From contig JAFMOC010000106.1 of NCBI GenBank assembly GCA_019802505.1, forward strand, positions 310,001 to 374,000: DNA of 64,000 bases, given 5' to 3'. Under the pieces are notes generated by a model, which worked only from the letters and a program-made list of their open reading frames with translations, ran no database searches and was not told the origin of the DNA. Source of the DNA: Corydoras sp. C115. Lineage: Eukaryota > Chordata > Actinopteri > Siluriformes > Callichthyidae. The first letter of the stretch is position 1; each line of letters begins with the position of its first letter. The translations under genes and the position numbers were made by a program. Shown piece after piece: positions 48,701 through 64,000 of this stretch.

Positions 48701-51104
48701 GTAGCTTATCTGTTTTTAGTAAAGTTTATCTTCTATCTTTATCTTCACTAAAGTGTTTGAAACTCCAGGAGCACTACTGTGTCTGATTCACACCACCACC
48801 ATGGCAATGTCACTGTAGTGCTAAGAATGATCCAGCAACAAATATTAGGCCCTGTATGTGTCTGGATCATTAAATAAAATAGTAAAAAGAATTAGGCTAA
48901 AGTATAGAAAGAAGCAAATATACTATGTTCTATAAACACAGATGTATACAGTGTACCTACATTGTTAGTAAAGCTCACTGTAAACAGTCAATAAGTGTAG
49001 AAAGAGGCAGGCATTAATGCTGTGACAGCTTCGGGTTGTAGACTCACTGACTTCAGCAGTGTTGCATTATTTATTTGTGATGCTGTTCTATTTAGGAAAT
49101 GCCTAGATGCACATTTGAATCAAGTTTAATTAATCGATGTTCTGTCTAAGGCCTTTTTTTTACTGAAATAGTCTTTTGATGAGTTGGCAGTATGTTTTAA
49201 ATAACCATAATGCTGCAGTTTCCTCCCAATTAGCCTCAGTGTATATTGACTTTTCTGATTCAGTTGGTTGCTGTGAATTACATTATGAATAACGATTAGT
49301 GAGCATGTTAAGCCTTTCCATTTAACTGATCAGAGGTCAATATTGGGCTCATTAGGTAATTTAAATATTTGTGTCCTTTGCTAAAATTCTTTTTTTATTT
49401 TGCACTTACTAATGTTTTAAAAACATTAAATAAAAAAGGTCATTATTATGTGCTTACCTCCTCCAGCCAGTAATTGGCTCCACTTCACCTTTCAGTGGTA
49501 GCTTGAATGTTATTAGAGCAGCAATAGGCCATGCTACTGTAAGAATCAGGACCAAAAAGGCAATACGCAATGGCACAAGGATGATTCCCAGAAGAAAGCA
49601 CTAACCAAAGGAATTAAGAGAAGCAGAAATTAACTTCAATATTTGGTAAAGAGTGGTTAGAAAAATTGTTAAAGTCATTCAGTGAAGACAAACACATTAA
49701 GCATGGTGGAATTTGGGCACGGTAGCACAGTTTTTAGGGTGTTGACATCTAAAATTGGATATACTTGTCTTGTTGCATCATGTCAGCTGTTGGCTTATCT
49801 TTAGCTGTCCAAACTTGCATACATATATATTGTTAACCCTGCCTTAAGAGCGATTCTGCAGTGGTTGTGCAACATCAACTGTTCAGTTTATATTTAGTTC
49901 AGTTTTATTTATTTAATACAGTTTAGTTAATATTGAATTTAAAGCAGCTTTACTGAAATCCAAGGCATCAACAAATAAATGAAAATGAGGCTGTGATTAC
50001 ACACACTCAATTGACATTCAACAAGTTTAACAGCAAAGTTACCAAACTACATAGAATAAACAATAACATTATACATGTGAGGGGTGGGGTAGCGCAATGG
50101 CTTGGGTATTGGGCTCTCAATCTGAAGGTTGGGAGTTTTAACCCCAAGTCCTCCCCAACCATGGAATAGTTGTAAGTGCATAAAAGTGAATAGTACATGA
50201 TGTATTGTAATAGTATAATAACTGCTGATTATAAACCTTATGGGGAAATAAAGACGTCCTTTCCTTATAAATACCAAATTATAAAATACAAGGGTAACTA
50301 AAATATTTTTCATGTCAATATAATTGGAGGGGCGGTACAGTGGCTTAGTGGTTAGCACGTTCGCCTCTCAGCACTAGGGATTCCTGGTTCGAATCCCCAT
50401 CTGAGTTTCCATGTTCTCCCCGTCTCCGCGTGGGTTTCCTCCGGGTTCTCCGGTTTCCTCCCACAGTCCAAAAACATGGATCAAGTCAATTGAGTTCTCC
50501 AAATTGCCCCATGTAGAGTGTGTTTGTGTGAGTGAGTGTGTGCCCAGCGATAGATTGGCGCCCTGTCCTGGGTGTATCTGCCCAGCGCCCGAGACGTTCT
50601 CCCCTGGATGGGCATGGGGAACCCCACCGGGACCCAAATAGAGGATAAAGCGGAAGATAATGAATGAATGAATGAATGAATGAATATAATTCGAAAACAA
50701 ATGTATTTATAGTGCACATCTGTTAACAAGGTAGCTAATAAACTTGAAATAAAAAGTGGAATTTAGTCACTAAACTGGGTAACGCCTTAATTATCTAAAG
50801 TTGGAAAAGGCTCAGAAACAAACTGCTAGTAAACCAAGCAGAATGAGTGGAATTAGAACTGCACTCTTATAGTAGGTGGAGAATCATCCAGGAGGAATTA
50901 ACGGATTAGATGGCTGACCCATGTCTCACGGATTAACACCGATCCGAACCGCATTTCCTTCAGCCGCAAATCAGGAAACTAAATAAACAGAATACTCACT
51001 TTAATCTTCTGATCTCGGGTCAGTTTCGCGTCCACCACGAAGGGGTTGATGACGGCGGGCAGGAGCAGAGACTGCTGTCTGGGTAACACTCTGTGTGGAG
51101 ACAT
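42065..51104 (-). CDS. lpcat2: Lysophosphatidylcholine / lyso-PAF acyltransferase 2, 14 coding exons, complete
   Basis: Joined exons (minus strand): 51104-51000, 49600-49458, 48308-48091, 47773-47661, 46914-46854, 45832-45774, 45628-45594, 45090-45036, 44527-44445, 44362-44237, 43593-43440, 43362-43264, 43134-42993, 42252-42065. They give 526 residues (human LPCAT2 544; the fish N-terminus is about 22 residues shorter). The family transfers acyl chains to lysophosphatidylcholine and acetyl to lyso-PAF at the ER and lipid droplets. Visible are a hydrophobic segment near residues 36-65, the acyltransferase HX4D motif (H125-D130 in PHSSYFD), the EGTCTNR motif (199-205), and three EF-hand loops (383-394, 420-431, 455-466). 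The C-terminus KKDD is shared with the human protein. The start MSPHRVLPRQQS aligns with human VPRQAS. The gene sits between mmp2 and slc6a2 on the same strand. Confidence 0.97.
42993..43134 (-). CDS. lpcat2: lpcat2 coding exon 13: EF-hand 2 and most of EF-hand 3
   Basis: Residues 418-465. EF-hand 2 is DIDEDNCITQEE (420-431). EF-hand 3 begins DADGSGHITY and is completed by exon 14. Acceptor CTTAG, donor GTGCAT. Confidence 0.94.
43264..43362 (-). CDS. lpcat2: lpcat2 coding exon 12: EF-hand 1 loop
   Basis: Residues 385-417. Together with the last residues of exon 11 it forms the canonical loop DRDGDGTIDFRE (383-394). Acceptor TTCTAG, donor GTACTG. Confidence 0.95.
43440..43593 (-). CDS. lpcat2: lpcat2 coding exon 11: start of the EF-hand region
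   Basis: Residues 333-384: GGRIKLEEFAHFLKLPVS, a degenerate EF-like helix pair, then LFALFDR, which opens EF-hand 1. Acceptor TCCCAG, donor GTATGC. Confidence 0.94.
43834..44115. repeat. Interspersed repeat family R2, longer copy in lpcat2 intron 10
   Basis: Contains catttactgtctgtagtcca, tctgttattctgcatacttt, tcctacaaagcaggtattac, cactgacagcatagtagtgg and tggtggtggtcgtttattag. It is the same family as 30895-31010 and 48625-48890. Confidence 0.55.
44237..44362 (-). CDS. lpcat2: lpcat2 coding exon 10
   Basis: Residues 291-333: VPVTDHTFEDCRLMISAG, then LPMEAGLVEFTKISRKL, nearly identical to human. Acceptor ACCAG, donor GTACAG. Confidence 0.95.
44445..44527 (-). CDS. lpcat2: lpcat2 coding exon 9
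   Basis: Residues 264-291: APQIPTEDEKQNGTKFAQSV and a basic tail. It fits the human VQVPNDEEKNDPVLFA region. Acceptor TTTTAG, donor GTAAGC. Confidence 0.92.
45036..45090 (-). CDS. lpcat2: lpcat2 coding exon 8
   Basis: Residues 245-263: GTLFLLTLCQPYTTVEIE, a hydrophobic segment after the catalytic blocks. Acceptor TTTTAG, donor GTTAG. Confidence 0.92.
45173..45243. repeat. Microsatellite (TA)n in lpcat2 intron 7
   Basis: Roughly 35 TA units, about 85 bases upstream of exon 8. Confidence 0.95.
45594..45628 (-). CDS. lpcat2: lpcat2 coding exon 7: 35-nt small exon
   Basis: Residues 234-245: DTVTWTWQGPT. Very short but unambiguous against the human DTVTWTWQG. Acceptor TTCACAG, donor GTAAGT. Confidence 0.94.
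45675..45735. repeat. Microsatellite (GT)n, read as (CA)n in the lpcat2 transcript
   Basis: About 30 GT units inside the 145-nt intron between lpcat2 exons 6 and 7 (45629-45773). Confidence 0.97.
45774..45832 (-). CDS. lpcat2: lpcat2 coding exon 6: fourth acyltransferase block
   Basis: Residues 214-233: AFLPGVPVQPVLIRYPNKL. Acceptor TATGCAG, donor GTAAGC. The following intron is only 145 nt and is largely a dinucleotide repeat. Confidence 0.95.
46250..46306. repeat. AT-only tandem repeat, TTAATTAATAAT type
   Basis: Repeated attaattaataatttaatta units with local palindromes, in lpcat2 intron 5. Confidence 0.8.
46854..46914 (-). CDS. lpcat2: lpcat2 coding exon 5: EGTCTNR motif
   Basis: Residues 194-214: LIFPEGTCTNRTCLITFKQ. 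This is the third acyltransferase motif, implicated in acceptor binding. Acceptor TTTTAG, donor GTAAGA. Confidence 0.95.
47661..47773 (-). CDS. lpcat2: lpcat2 coding exon 4: acyltransferase core
   Basis: Residues 156-193: MQPVLVSRQDPDSRKNT, the second acyltransferase block, ending RWPQ. Acceptor CACTAG, donor GTCAGA. Confidence 0.95.
48091..48308 (-). CDS. lpcat2: lpcat2 coding exon 3: catalytic HX4D motif
   Basis: Residues 83-156. It contains VAPHSSYFDAI, the HX4D motif with H125 and D130, and SGLPSTVSR. Acceptor ACGCAG, donor GTAAGT. Confidence 0.96.
48625..48890. repeat. Interspersed repeat family R2, copy in lpcat2 intron 2
   Basis: Contains cagtgtccataaattgtcca, ctatattaaatgtcc, gaaactccaggagcactact, gtgtctgattcacaccacc and atggcaatgtcactgtagtg, ctaagaatgatcca. 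The order follows the known form with aaactccagcagcgctgctg. Confidence 0.55.
49458..49600 (-). CDS. lpcat2: lpcat2 coding exon 2: membrane segment
   Basis: Residues 36-83. A long hydrophobic stretch (GIILVPLRIAFLVLILTVAW) is followed by the EPITGWRR segment. Acceptor TTAG, donor GTAAGC. Confidence 0.95.
49715..49775 (+). mobile_element. tRNA-like SINE head fragment in lpcat2 intron 1
   Basis: tgggcacggtagcacagttt, ttagggtgttgacatcta resembles the head of the SINE at 41480. Only about 60 bases are recognisable. Confidence 0.35.
49888..49970 (+). repeat. Interspersed repeat family R1, fragment
   Basis: ttagttcagttttatttatt, taatacagtttag and taaagcagctttactgaaat match the start of R1. Confidence 0.45.
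50081..50200 (+). mobile_element. tRNA-derived SINE, 5' part
   Basis: ggggtggggtagcgcaatgg, cttgggtattgggctctcaa, tctgaaggttgggagtttta resembles the head of the SINE at 41480. The typical tail is not seen. Confidence 0.5.
50317..50691 (+). mobile_element. Full-length DANA-like tRNA SINE with target-site duplication (lpcat2 intron 1)
   Basis: Body 50326-50682. Head ggggcggtacagtggcttag through ggttcgaatcccca, middle ttccatgttctccccgtctc, 3' part gattggcgccctgtcctggg, tail of GAAT repeats. It is flanked by the exact 9-base direct repeat aatataatt (50317-50325, 50683-50691). Antisense to lpcat2. Confidence 0.92.
51000..51104 (-). CDS. lpcat2: lpcat2 coding exon 1: cytosolic N-terminus
   Basis: Residues 1-35, phase 0. 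LPRQQS (Ser12) fits the hydrophobic-X-R-X-X-S pattern of MAPKAPK2 sites and aligns with human Ser34. NPFV is conserved. Donor GTGAGT. Confidence 0.93.
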
Positions 51105-51300
51105 TTTGGTATAAGAACATGTTACGGCGTTTATTTCTCTCAGTAACTGGCGCACTTCCTCAATTTAACATTTGCGCAATAAAAGCGAGGCTGTTGGTGG
51201 CTGAGCTTTTCCTTTAGAGGTGTAACCGCTGTATCAGGTTCTCGGACCCGCCTTTTAAACTCTAATCCTCATCTCAGACGCAGAAACTCCCCCGTTCTAC
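51105..51300 (-). promoter_or_regulatory. lpcat2: lpcat2 5' UTR / proximal promoter region
   Basis: Sequence directly upstream of the lpcat2 ATG, more GC-rich than its surroundings (for example GGCGGGTCCGAG on the minus strand near 51250). No TATA box was recognised. The boundaries are only approximate. Confidence 0.3.
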
Positions 51301-51472
51301 TTTTACTTTAAGCCATCTGAAATTGAGAACCCATCAACAACACATACAATAGATAAATAATATATAGTGTGTATAATAATAATATATCGGGTCGTAAAAC
51401 AACCAATTTTCCAAAACAGAACTAAAGTAATGCTCTCTGCGTATGATGGCTTATGTACTGAACATAGTTCGA

Positions 51473-51486
51473 CCACTAGGGGGCAG
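51473..51486 (+). promoter_or_regulatory. CTCF-like motif, forward orientation
   Basis: CCACTAGGGGGCAG matches the vertebrate CTCF core in every strongly constrained position. It lies about 370 bases upstream of the lpcat2 start, in the spacer between lpcat2 and mmp2. Confidence 0.5.
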
Positions 51487-51664
51487 AAAAGCTCCCTTTT
51501 AACATGAAAGTTCTTTAAATGCTTACGAATTATGATTACAAAATATTTGATCATAAACTCAATTTAATCTGAAAATATGTTGCACTTAAAATATTAATTA
51601 AAATGGCATAGGTTTGTGAGTTATAAAATAAAAATGCATTTTAGAAATGACACATGGATCTGGA

Positions 51665-51762
<98 letters not shown>

Positions 51763-52679
51763 CACATGTGTGTACAGTTCATTTAAGACCTGGTTTCAAC
51801 AAGTGTAAGTACATTACATGTATACAGTTTTCTATATATGTTTAAAAAGCTCTTACTCATACAATCTGAAGCCATGCATGTGAATTTAAGGATATTTAAC
51901 TGTGTAATTGCTTATGCCCAATGGGCCAATGGTAAAGGACATGCTCCTCCATTTCTGGTTAGGATCCACAACTTAGAAAAAATAATGATATAATCAAAAG
52001 AGATATAAGATATTGACATATAAAGGTGAATAATGTAACACACACAAAAACAGCTGGCGTTTCTAGAATTTGTTATGATTCCAAAAAGACTAGCAACCAT
52101 TATTTTTTAAACACTGGATATACACTTCCGCTTTTACTCCTATAGTAATTGTTTAAAACTACATTATTAGAAAATTACCCATATTCGCATTGATCTCTAA
52201 CAGACAGATCCAGGTCCATGTTCCAAGGGCACGGATGGCGGAACAGTTTTTTGCGTTTCTTGATATTCTCCACAAGATGTCGCTGTTGGATGTTTATCTT
52301 CCTGGAAGTTCCTTTCTTCACAAACGTTCGAAGGGCTTGTTTTATTTAAATAAAAAAAATATTTAATCGTTTGTAAAATGTAATCTACGTATAAATAAAC
52401 CCATAGACATTATAAACTAAAGTATTGAGAGACACCTCTTAATCAATAAACCCATATGTTTTACTATTGTTACAGAGGGGTGTGTATGTATATAAATTTA
52501 ACATAATTTGTAAGCAAATTAAAATGTAAGCAAGTTAAATTGTTTGATTGAACACTTACCATACTATGCATTTAAGGAACCCTTAAACTCACCATATCGT
52601 ATTTTTCAATCATGATCTTTTAAAAAATGTGCATAGAGTTGCTTAGTTGTTTAAAAAAAAAGGGGGCCACATCCCTCAT
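51487..52679. other. Spacer between lpcat2 promoter and mmp2 3' end
   Basis: Contains the (GT)n(AT)n microsatellite and a locally GC-richer block at 52190-52340 with an open frame of 43 codons (plus, ATG at 52235). No spliced or full gene was recognised. Confidence 0.4.
51665..51756. repeat. Compound microsatellite (GT)n(AT)n
   Basis: About 10 GT units followed by about 35 TA units. Confidence 0.95.
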
Positions 52680-53483
52680 TGTTTAACGTTTATCTTTTAT
52701 TTAGATTTAAATGTGATGACAAAGTGCACAAAGGAAACAATAATAATAAAATATATAAAATGCCAACTCAAAAAGTAAAAATAAAAGTACATAGGAATAA
52801 TCAACAGTATTTTCATGATACTTTCTTGTCATGAGTCCATCATGCAGCAAACCCATATACAGTCTCAGGCAACCCGTGCCCTCAATCAGCTAACGTCAAC
52901 AAAAGAAGGGAAAACACAAAACCTTTCTGCTACTGTTGTTTTTGGTCTCTGTGTTGCAGCGAAACACAATAACTATATGTAATAACACCATAAAAATAAA
53001 AATGCATGTCACTATGGAATGTACCACAGCAATTTGTTTCAGATTTATATTGCAAATACTACCACTTATGATTTTTCCACTGACTTTCTTCTAAATGGAT
53101 ATAGTTCTGTGACATTTCGTTATACTTTTGTTTGAAAGAGTATAAAATATTTGCAGTCCTACATCATCAAATCCAGTTTATGTAAAGAAAAATAATTATT
53201 AAAACACCACTGTGGGAATATTCATTGGGGACATACCCGATGCCTTACTTAATTTGGTGACCCACATATTATTTTCTTCACAATAAAAAACAACACTATG
53301 TCAAATTATAGAAAAAGGTTTCCTTATGGTAGAGATCAGACTGAGCCCAACCAGGGAGAGTGAGAGGACATTCAATTAAACCTGTTAGTTGTCATTAAGC
53401 ATTGTTCCATAGTGGAACAGGATAAAATGACCCCAGGTCAATGGTCATGACTAAGAAGCTGTGGTTGATGATTGCACTATTGC
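52680..53483 (-). other. mmp2: Probable mmp2 3' UTR ending at an AATAAA
   Basis: No minus-strand AATAAA was seen between the stop and 52701. AATAAA occurs at 52696-52701. This predicts a 3' UTR of about 0.8 kb ending near 52680. The stretch contains no other recognisable element. Confidence 0.4.
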
Positions 53484-62690
<9,207 letters not shown>

Positions 62691-62935
62691 TTTTCCGGCT
62701 ACAGATGGAGGCCTGTAGACGAAGGCCTTACAGACTTAAGAAGGTCTGTAGACGATGCGCTCTTGGGTCTCAAACGGGTTGCTTTGTGCCTCTGCTCGTC
62801 CCTCTGCTGCAGACTGCACTGAGCCCAGAGCAGAGGGAGGCGGGTGCATGCGTGCGCTGTTCCACTCCCAGATGCGCGCGTCGAAGTGAAATAGGAGCTG
62901 AGCGCGTGTGCAGCGCCAAGCCAGATGTGCAAAAG
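62691..62935 (-). promoter_or_regulatory. mmp2: GC-rich mmp2 5' UTR / proximal promoter region
   Basis: The 245 bases upstream of the mmp2 ATG are clearly richer in G+C and CpG than the surroundings. They include CCCGCCTCCC on the minus strand (about 62836-62848), a GC-box-like element, and GCGCGCATC. No TATA box was recognised. Mammalian MMP2 promoters are also GC-rich and TATA-less. The start site is not resolved. Confidence 0.35.
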
Positions 62936-63097
62936 AAGAACTTAGTCCCATTTAATCCTTATAGGACTAGCACTTTACAGAACTTTATATTCCTTTGGGT
63001 TGGTTCACTAGAATTTTATGCAACCATAGTATTTACATAAAACTTACAAATGGGACCTGTCCTCATTTGTTTGTTCTTGCAGGAAATGGACCAAATC

Positions 63098-63466
63098 TGA
63101 GTCAGAATATATATCCATCCATCCATTCATCTTCCGCTTTATCCTATACTAGGGTCGCGGTGAGGTTCCCCATGCCCATCCAGGGGAGAACGTTTCGGGC
63201 ACTGGGCAGATACACCCAGGATAGGGTGCCAATCTATAGCTGGGCACACTCACTCACTCAAACACACTCTATATGGGGCAATTTGGAGAATTCAATTGAC
63301 CTTGATCCATGTTTTTTGGACTGTGGGAGGAAAGTGGAGAACCCGGAGGAAACCCATGCGGACACGGGGAGAACATGGAAACTCCATCCAGATTAAGATT
63401 TGAACCTGGAATCCCTAGCTCTGAGAGGCGAAAGTGCTAACCACTAAGCCACCTTGAGTCAGAATA
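63098..63466 (-). mobile_element. Full-length DANA-like tRNA SINE with 12-bp target-site duplication, upstream of mmp2
   Basis: Body 63110-63454: tail tccatccatccattcatctt, middle ttccccatgcccatccaggg, head gctaaccactaagccacc. It is flanked by the exact repeat tgagtcagaata (63098-63109, 63455-63466). It has the same orientation as mmp2 and starts about 420 bases upstream of its ATG. Confidence 0.93.
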
Positions 63467-64000
63467 ATTTTGCAAAAAATGATATTAAATCGAGATAGCA
63501 AAGTAAGAGGGAACAATCAACTACATCTATGGACATACAGCATGTACACAGTAATGAATGCTGTGGCATTAAATCACCTGAAACGCTTGTTGTTCAGCCA
63601 CATTATTAAGTTTTAAAACCACATTTTCTGTCAATGAAGTAACTATATCTAACTTTTTGCTATAAATACTGTAATATTAATACACCCTGTTTCTACTTTA
63701 TCTGATGTTTGTTCTTCTCCCAGCGTCACATAGGGAAATTCAATTGCTTCTCAAGCTTTAACTTGGATTCATATTTATTCATATTTATATTTGAGTGTAT
63801 GTAAGTATAATATTTAATTTGATTTTATAACCAATGTTTTTTATGATTTGATTAACTGATATAAAGTTTTTAACTGTATATATGAATATAATTAACCAAA
63901 AACCCACACTACACCCATCTAGCATTACAGAGAAAATAGTTATGTCATAGCGCCCTCTGCCGATCAAAGTGCGCTGACACAGAGAGGGTTTTCAGTCATA
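63467..64000. other. Distal mmp2 upstream sequence
   Basis: AT-rich and gene-free, ending with the CTCF-like motif at 63948-63963. Nothing else was recognised. Confidence 0.4.
63948..63963 (-). promoter_or_regulatory. CTCF-like motif, reverse orientation
   Basis: TAGCGCCCTCTGCCGA on the plus strand is close to the reverse complement of the classical CTCF site (CCAGCAGGGGGCGCTA). It lies about 1.25 kb upstream of the mmp2 ATG. Confidence 0.45.

Noticed and set aside
50374..50729. Several overlapping frames on both strands around the SINE in lpcat2 intron 1
   Set aside because: They translate the GC-rich SINE body. The same applies to frames in the SINEs at 31865-32129, 33702-33887 and 62995-63396.
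43600..51000. A CAPNS2-like intronless gene within lpcat2
   Set aside because: Human CAPNS2 lies in this gene, but no calpain small subunit reading frame is present here. It is understood as a mammalian retrocopy.
51900..51975. Possible tRNA-like fragment (gggccaatggtaaaggacat)
   Set aside because: Too short and lacking a convincing B box or a match to the other SINE heads.

Overview
The window is nuclear DNA from a vertebrate, almost certainly a teleost fish. It is strongly AT-rich, rich in (TA)n, (GT)n and other microsatellites, and carries tRNA-derived SINEs of the DANA-like type. It holds three split genes whose exon layout matches vertebrate orthologues. Two further interspersed repeat families resemble ones I associate with otophysan fishes (catfishes, characins and relatives). 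That narrower placement is an inference from memory. No prokaryotic, viral or organellar features were seen.

All three genes lie on the minus strand, so they read from high to low coordinates. mmp2 (matrix metalloproteinase-2, gelatinase A) has 13 coding exons between 62690 and 53484. lpcat2 (lysophosphatidylcholine / lyso-PAF acyltransferase 2) has 14 coding exons between 51104 and 42065. slc6a2 (noradrenaline transporter, NET) has 14 coding exons between 32574 and 15920. Every junction was placed by eye with GT..AG splice sites, and the exons join in frame into proteins of 656, 526 and 618 residues. The order MMP2 - LPCAT2 - SLC6A2 on one strand is the order at human 16q12.2, so this is conserved microsynteny. 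The genes have unrelated jobs: extracellular matrix proteolysis, PAF and phosphatidylcholine remodelling at the ER and lipid droplets, and synaptic noradrenaline reuptake. They are linked by ancestral position, not by a pathway.

Layout. Positions 1-15480 are a gene-poor flank downstream of slc6a2 with repeats and a few candidate conserved non-coding blocks. Positions 15920-33240 hold slc6a2 and its probable promoter. Positions 33240-42064 are a repeat-rich intergenic stretch with two DANA-like SINEs and an old non-LTR retrotransposon tail. Positions 42065-51104 hold lpcat2. Positions 51105-53483 are a short spacer with a strong CTCF-like motif and the mmp2 3' UTR. Positions 53484-62690 hold mmp2. 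Positions 62691-64000 are the mmp2 upstream region with a GC-rich stretch, a recent SINE insertion and another CTCF-like motif.

I found no previously undescribed multi-gene system. The observations most worth checking are these: a complete third EF-hand in lpcat2 that looks degenerate in human LPCAT2; a (CA)n tract filling much of a 145-nt lpcat2 intron; a relocated N-glycosylation site in the NET extracellular loop 2; convergent CTCF-like motifs around mmp2; and several SINE insertions with clear target-site duplications.
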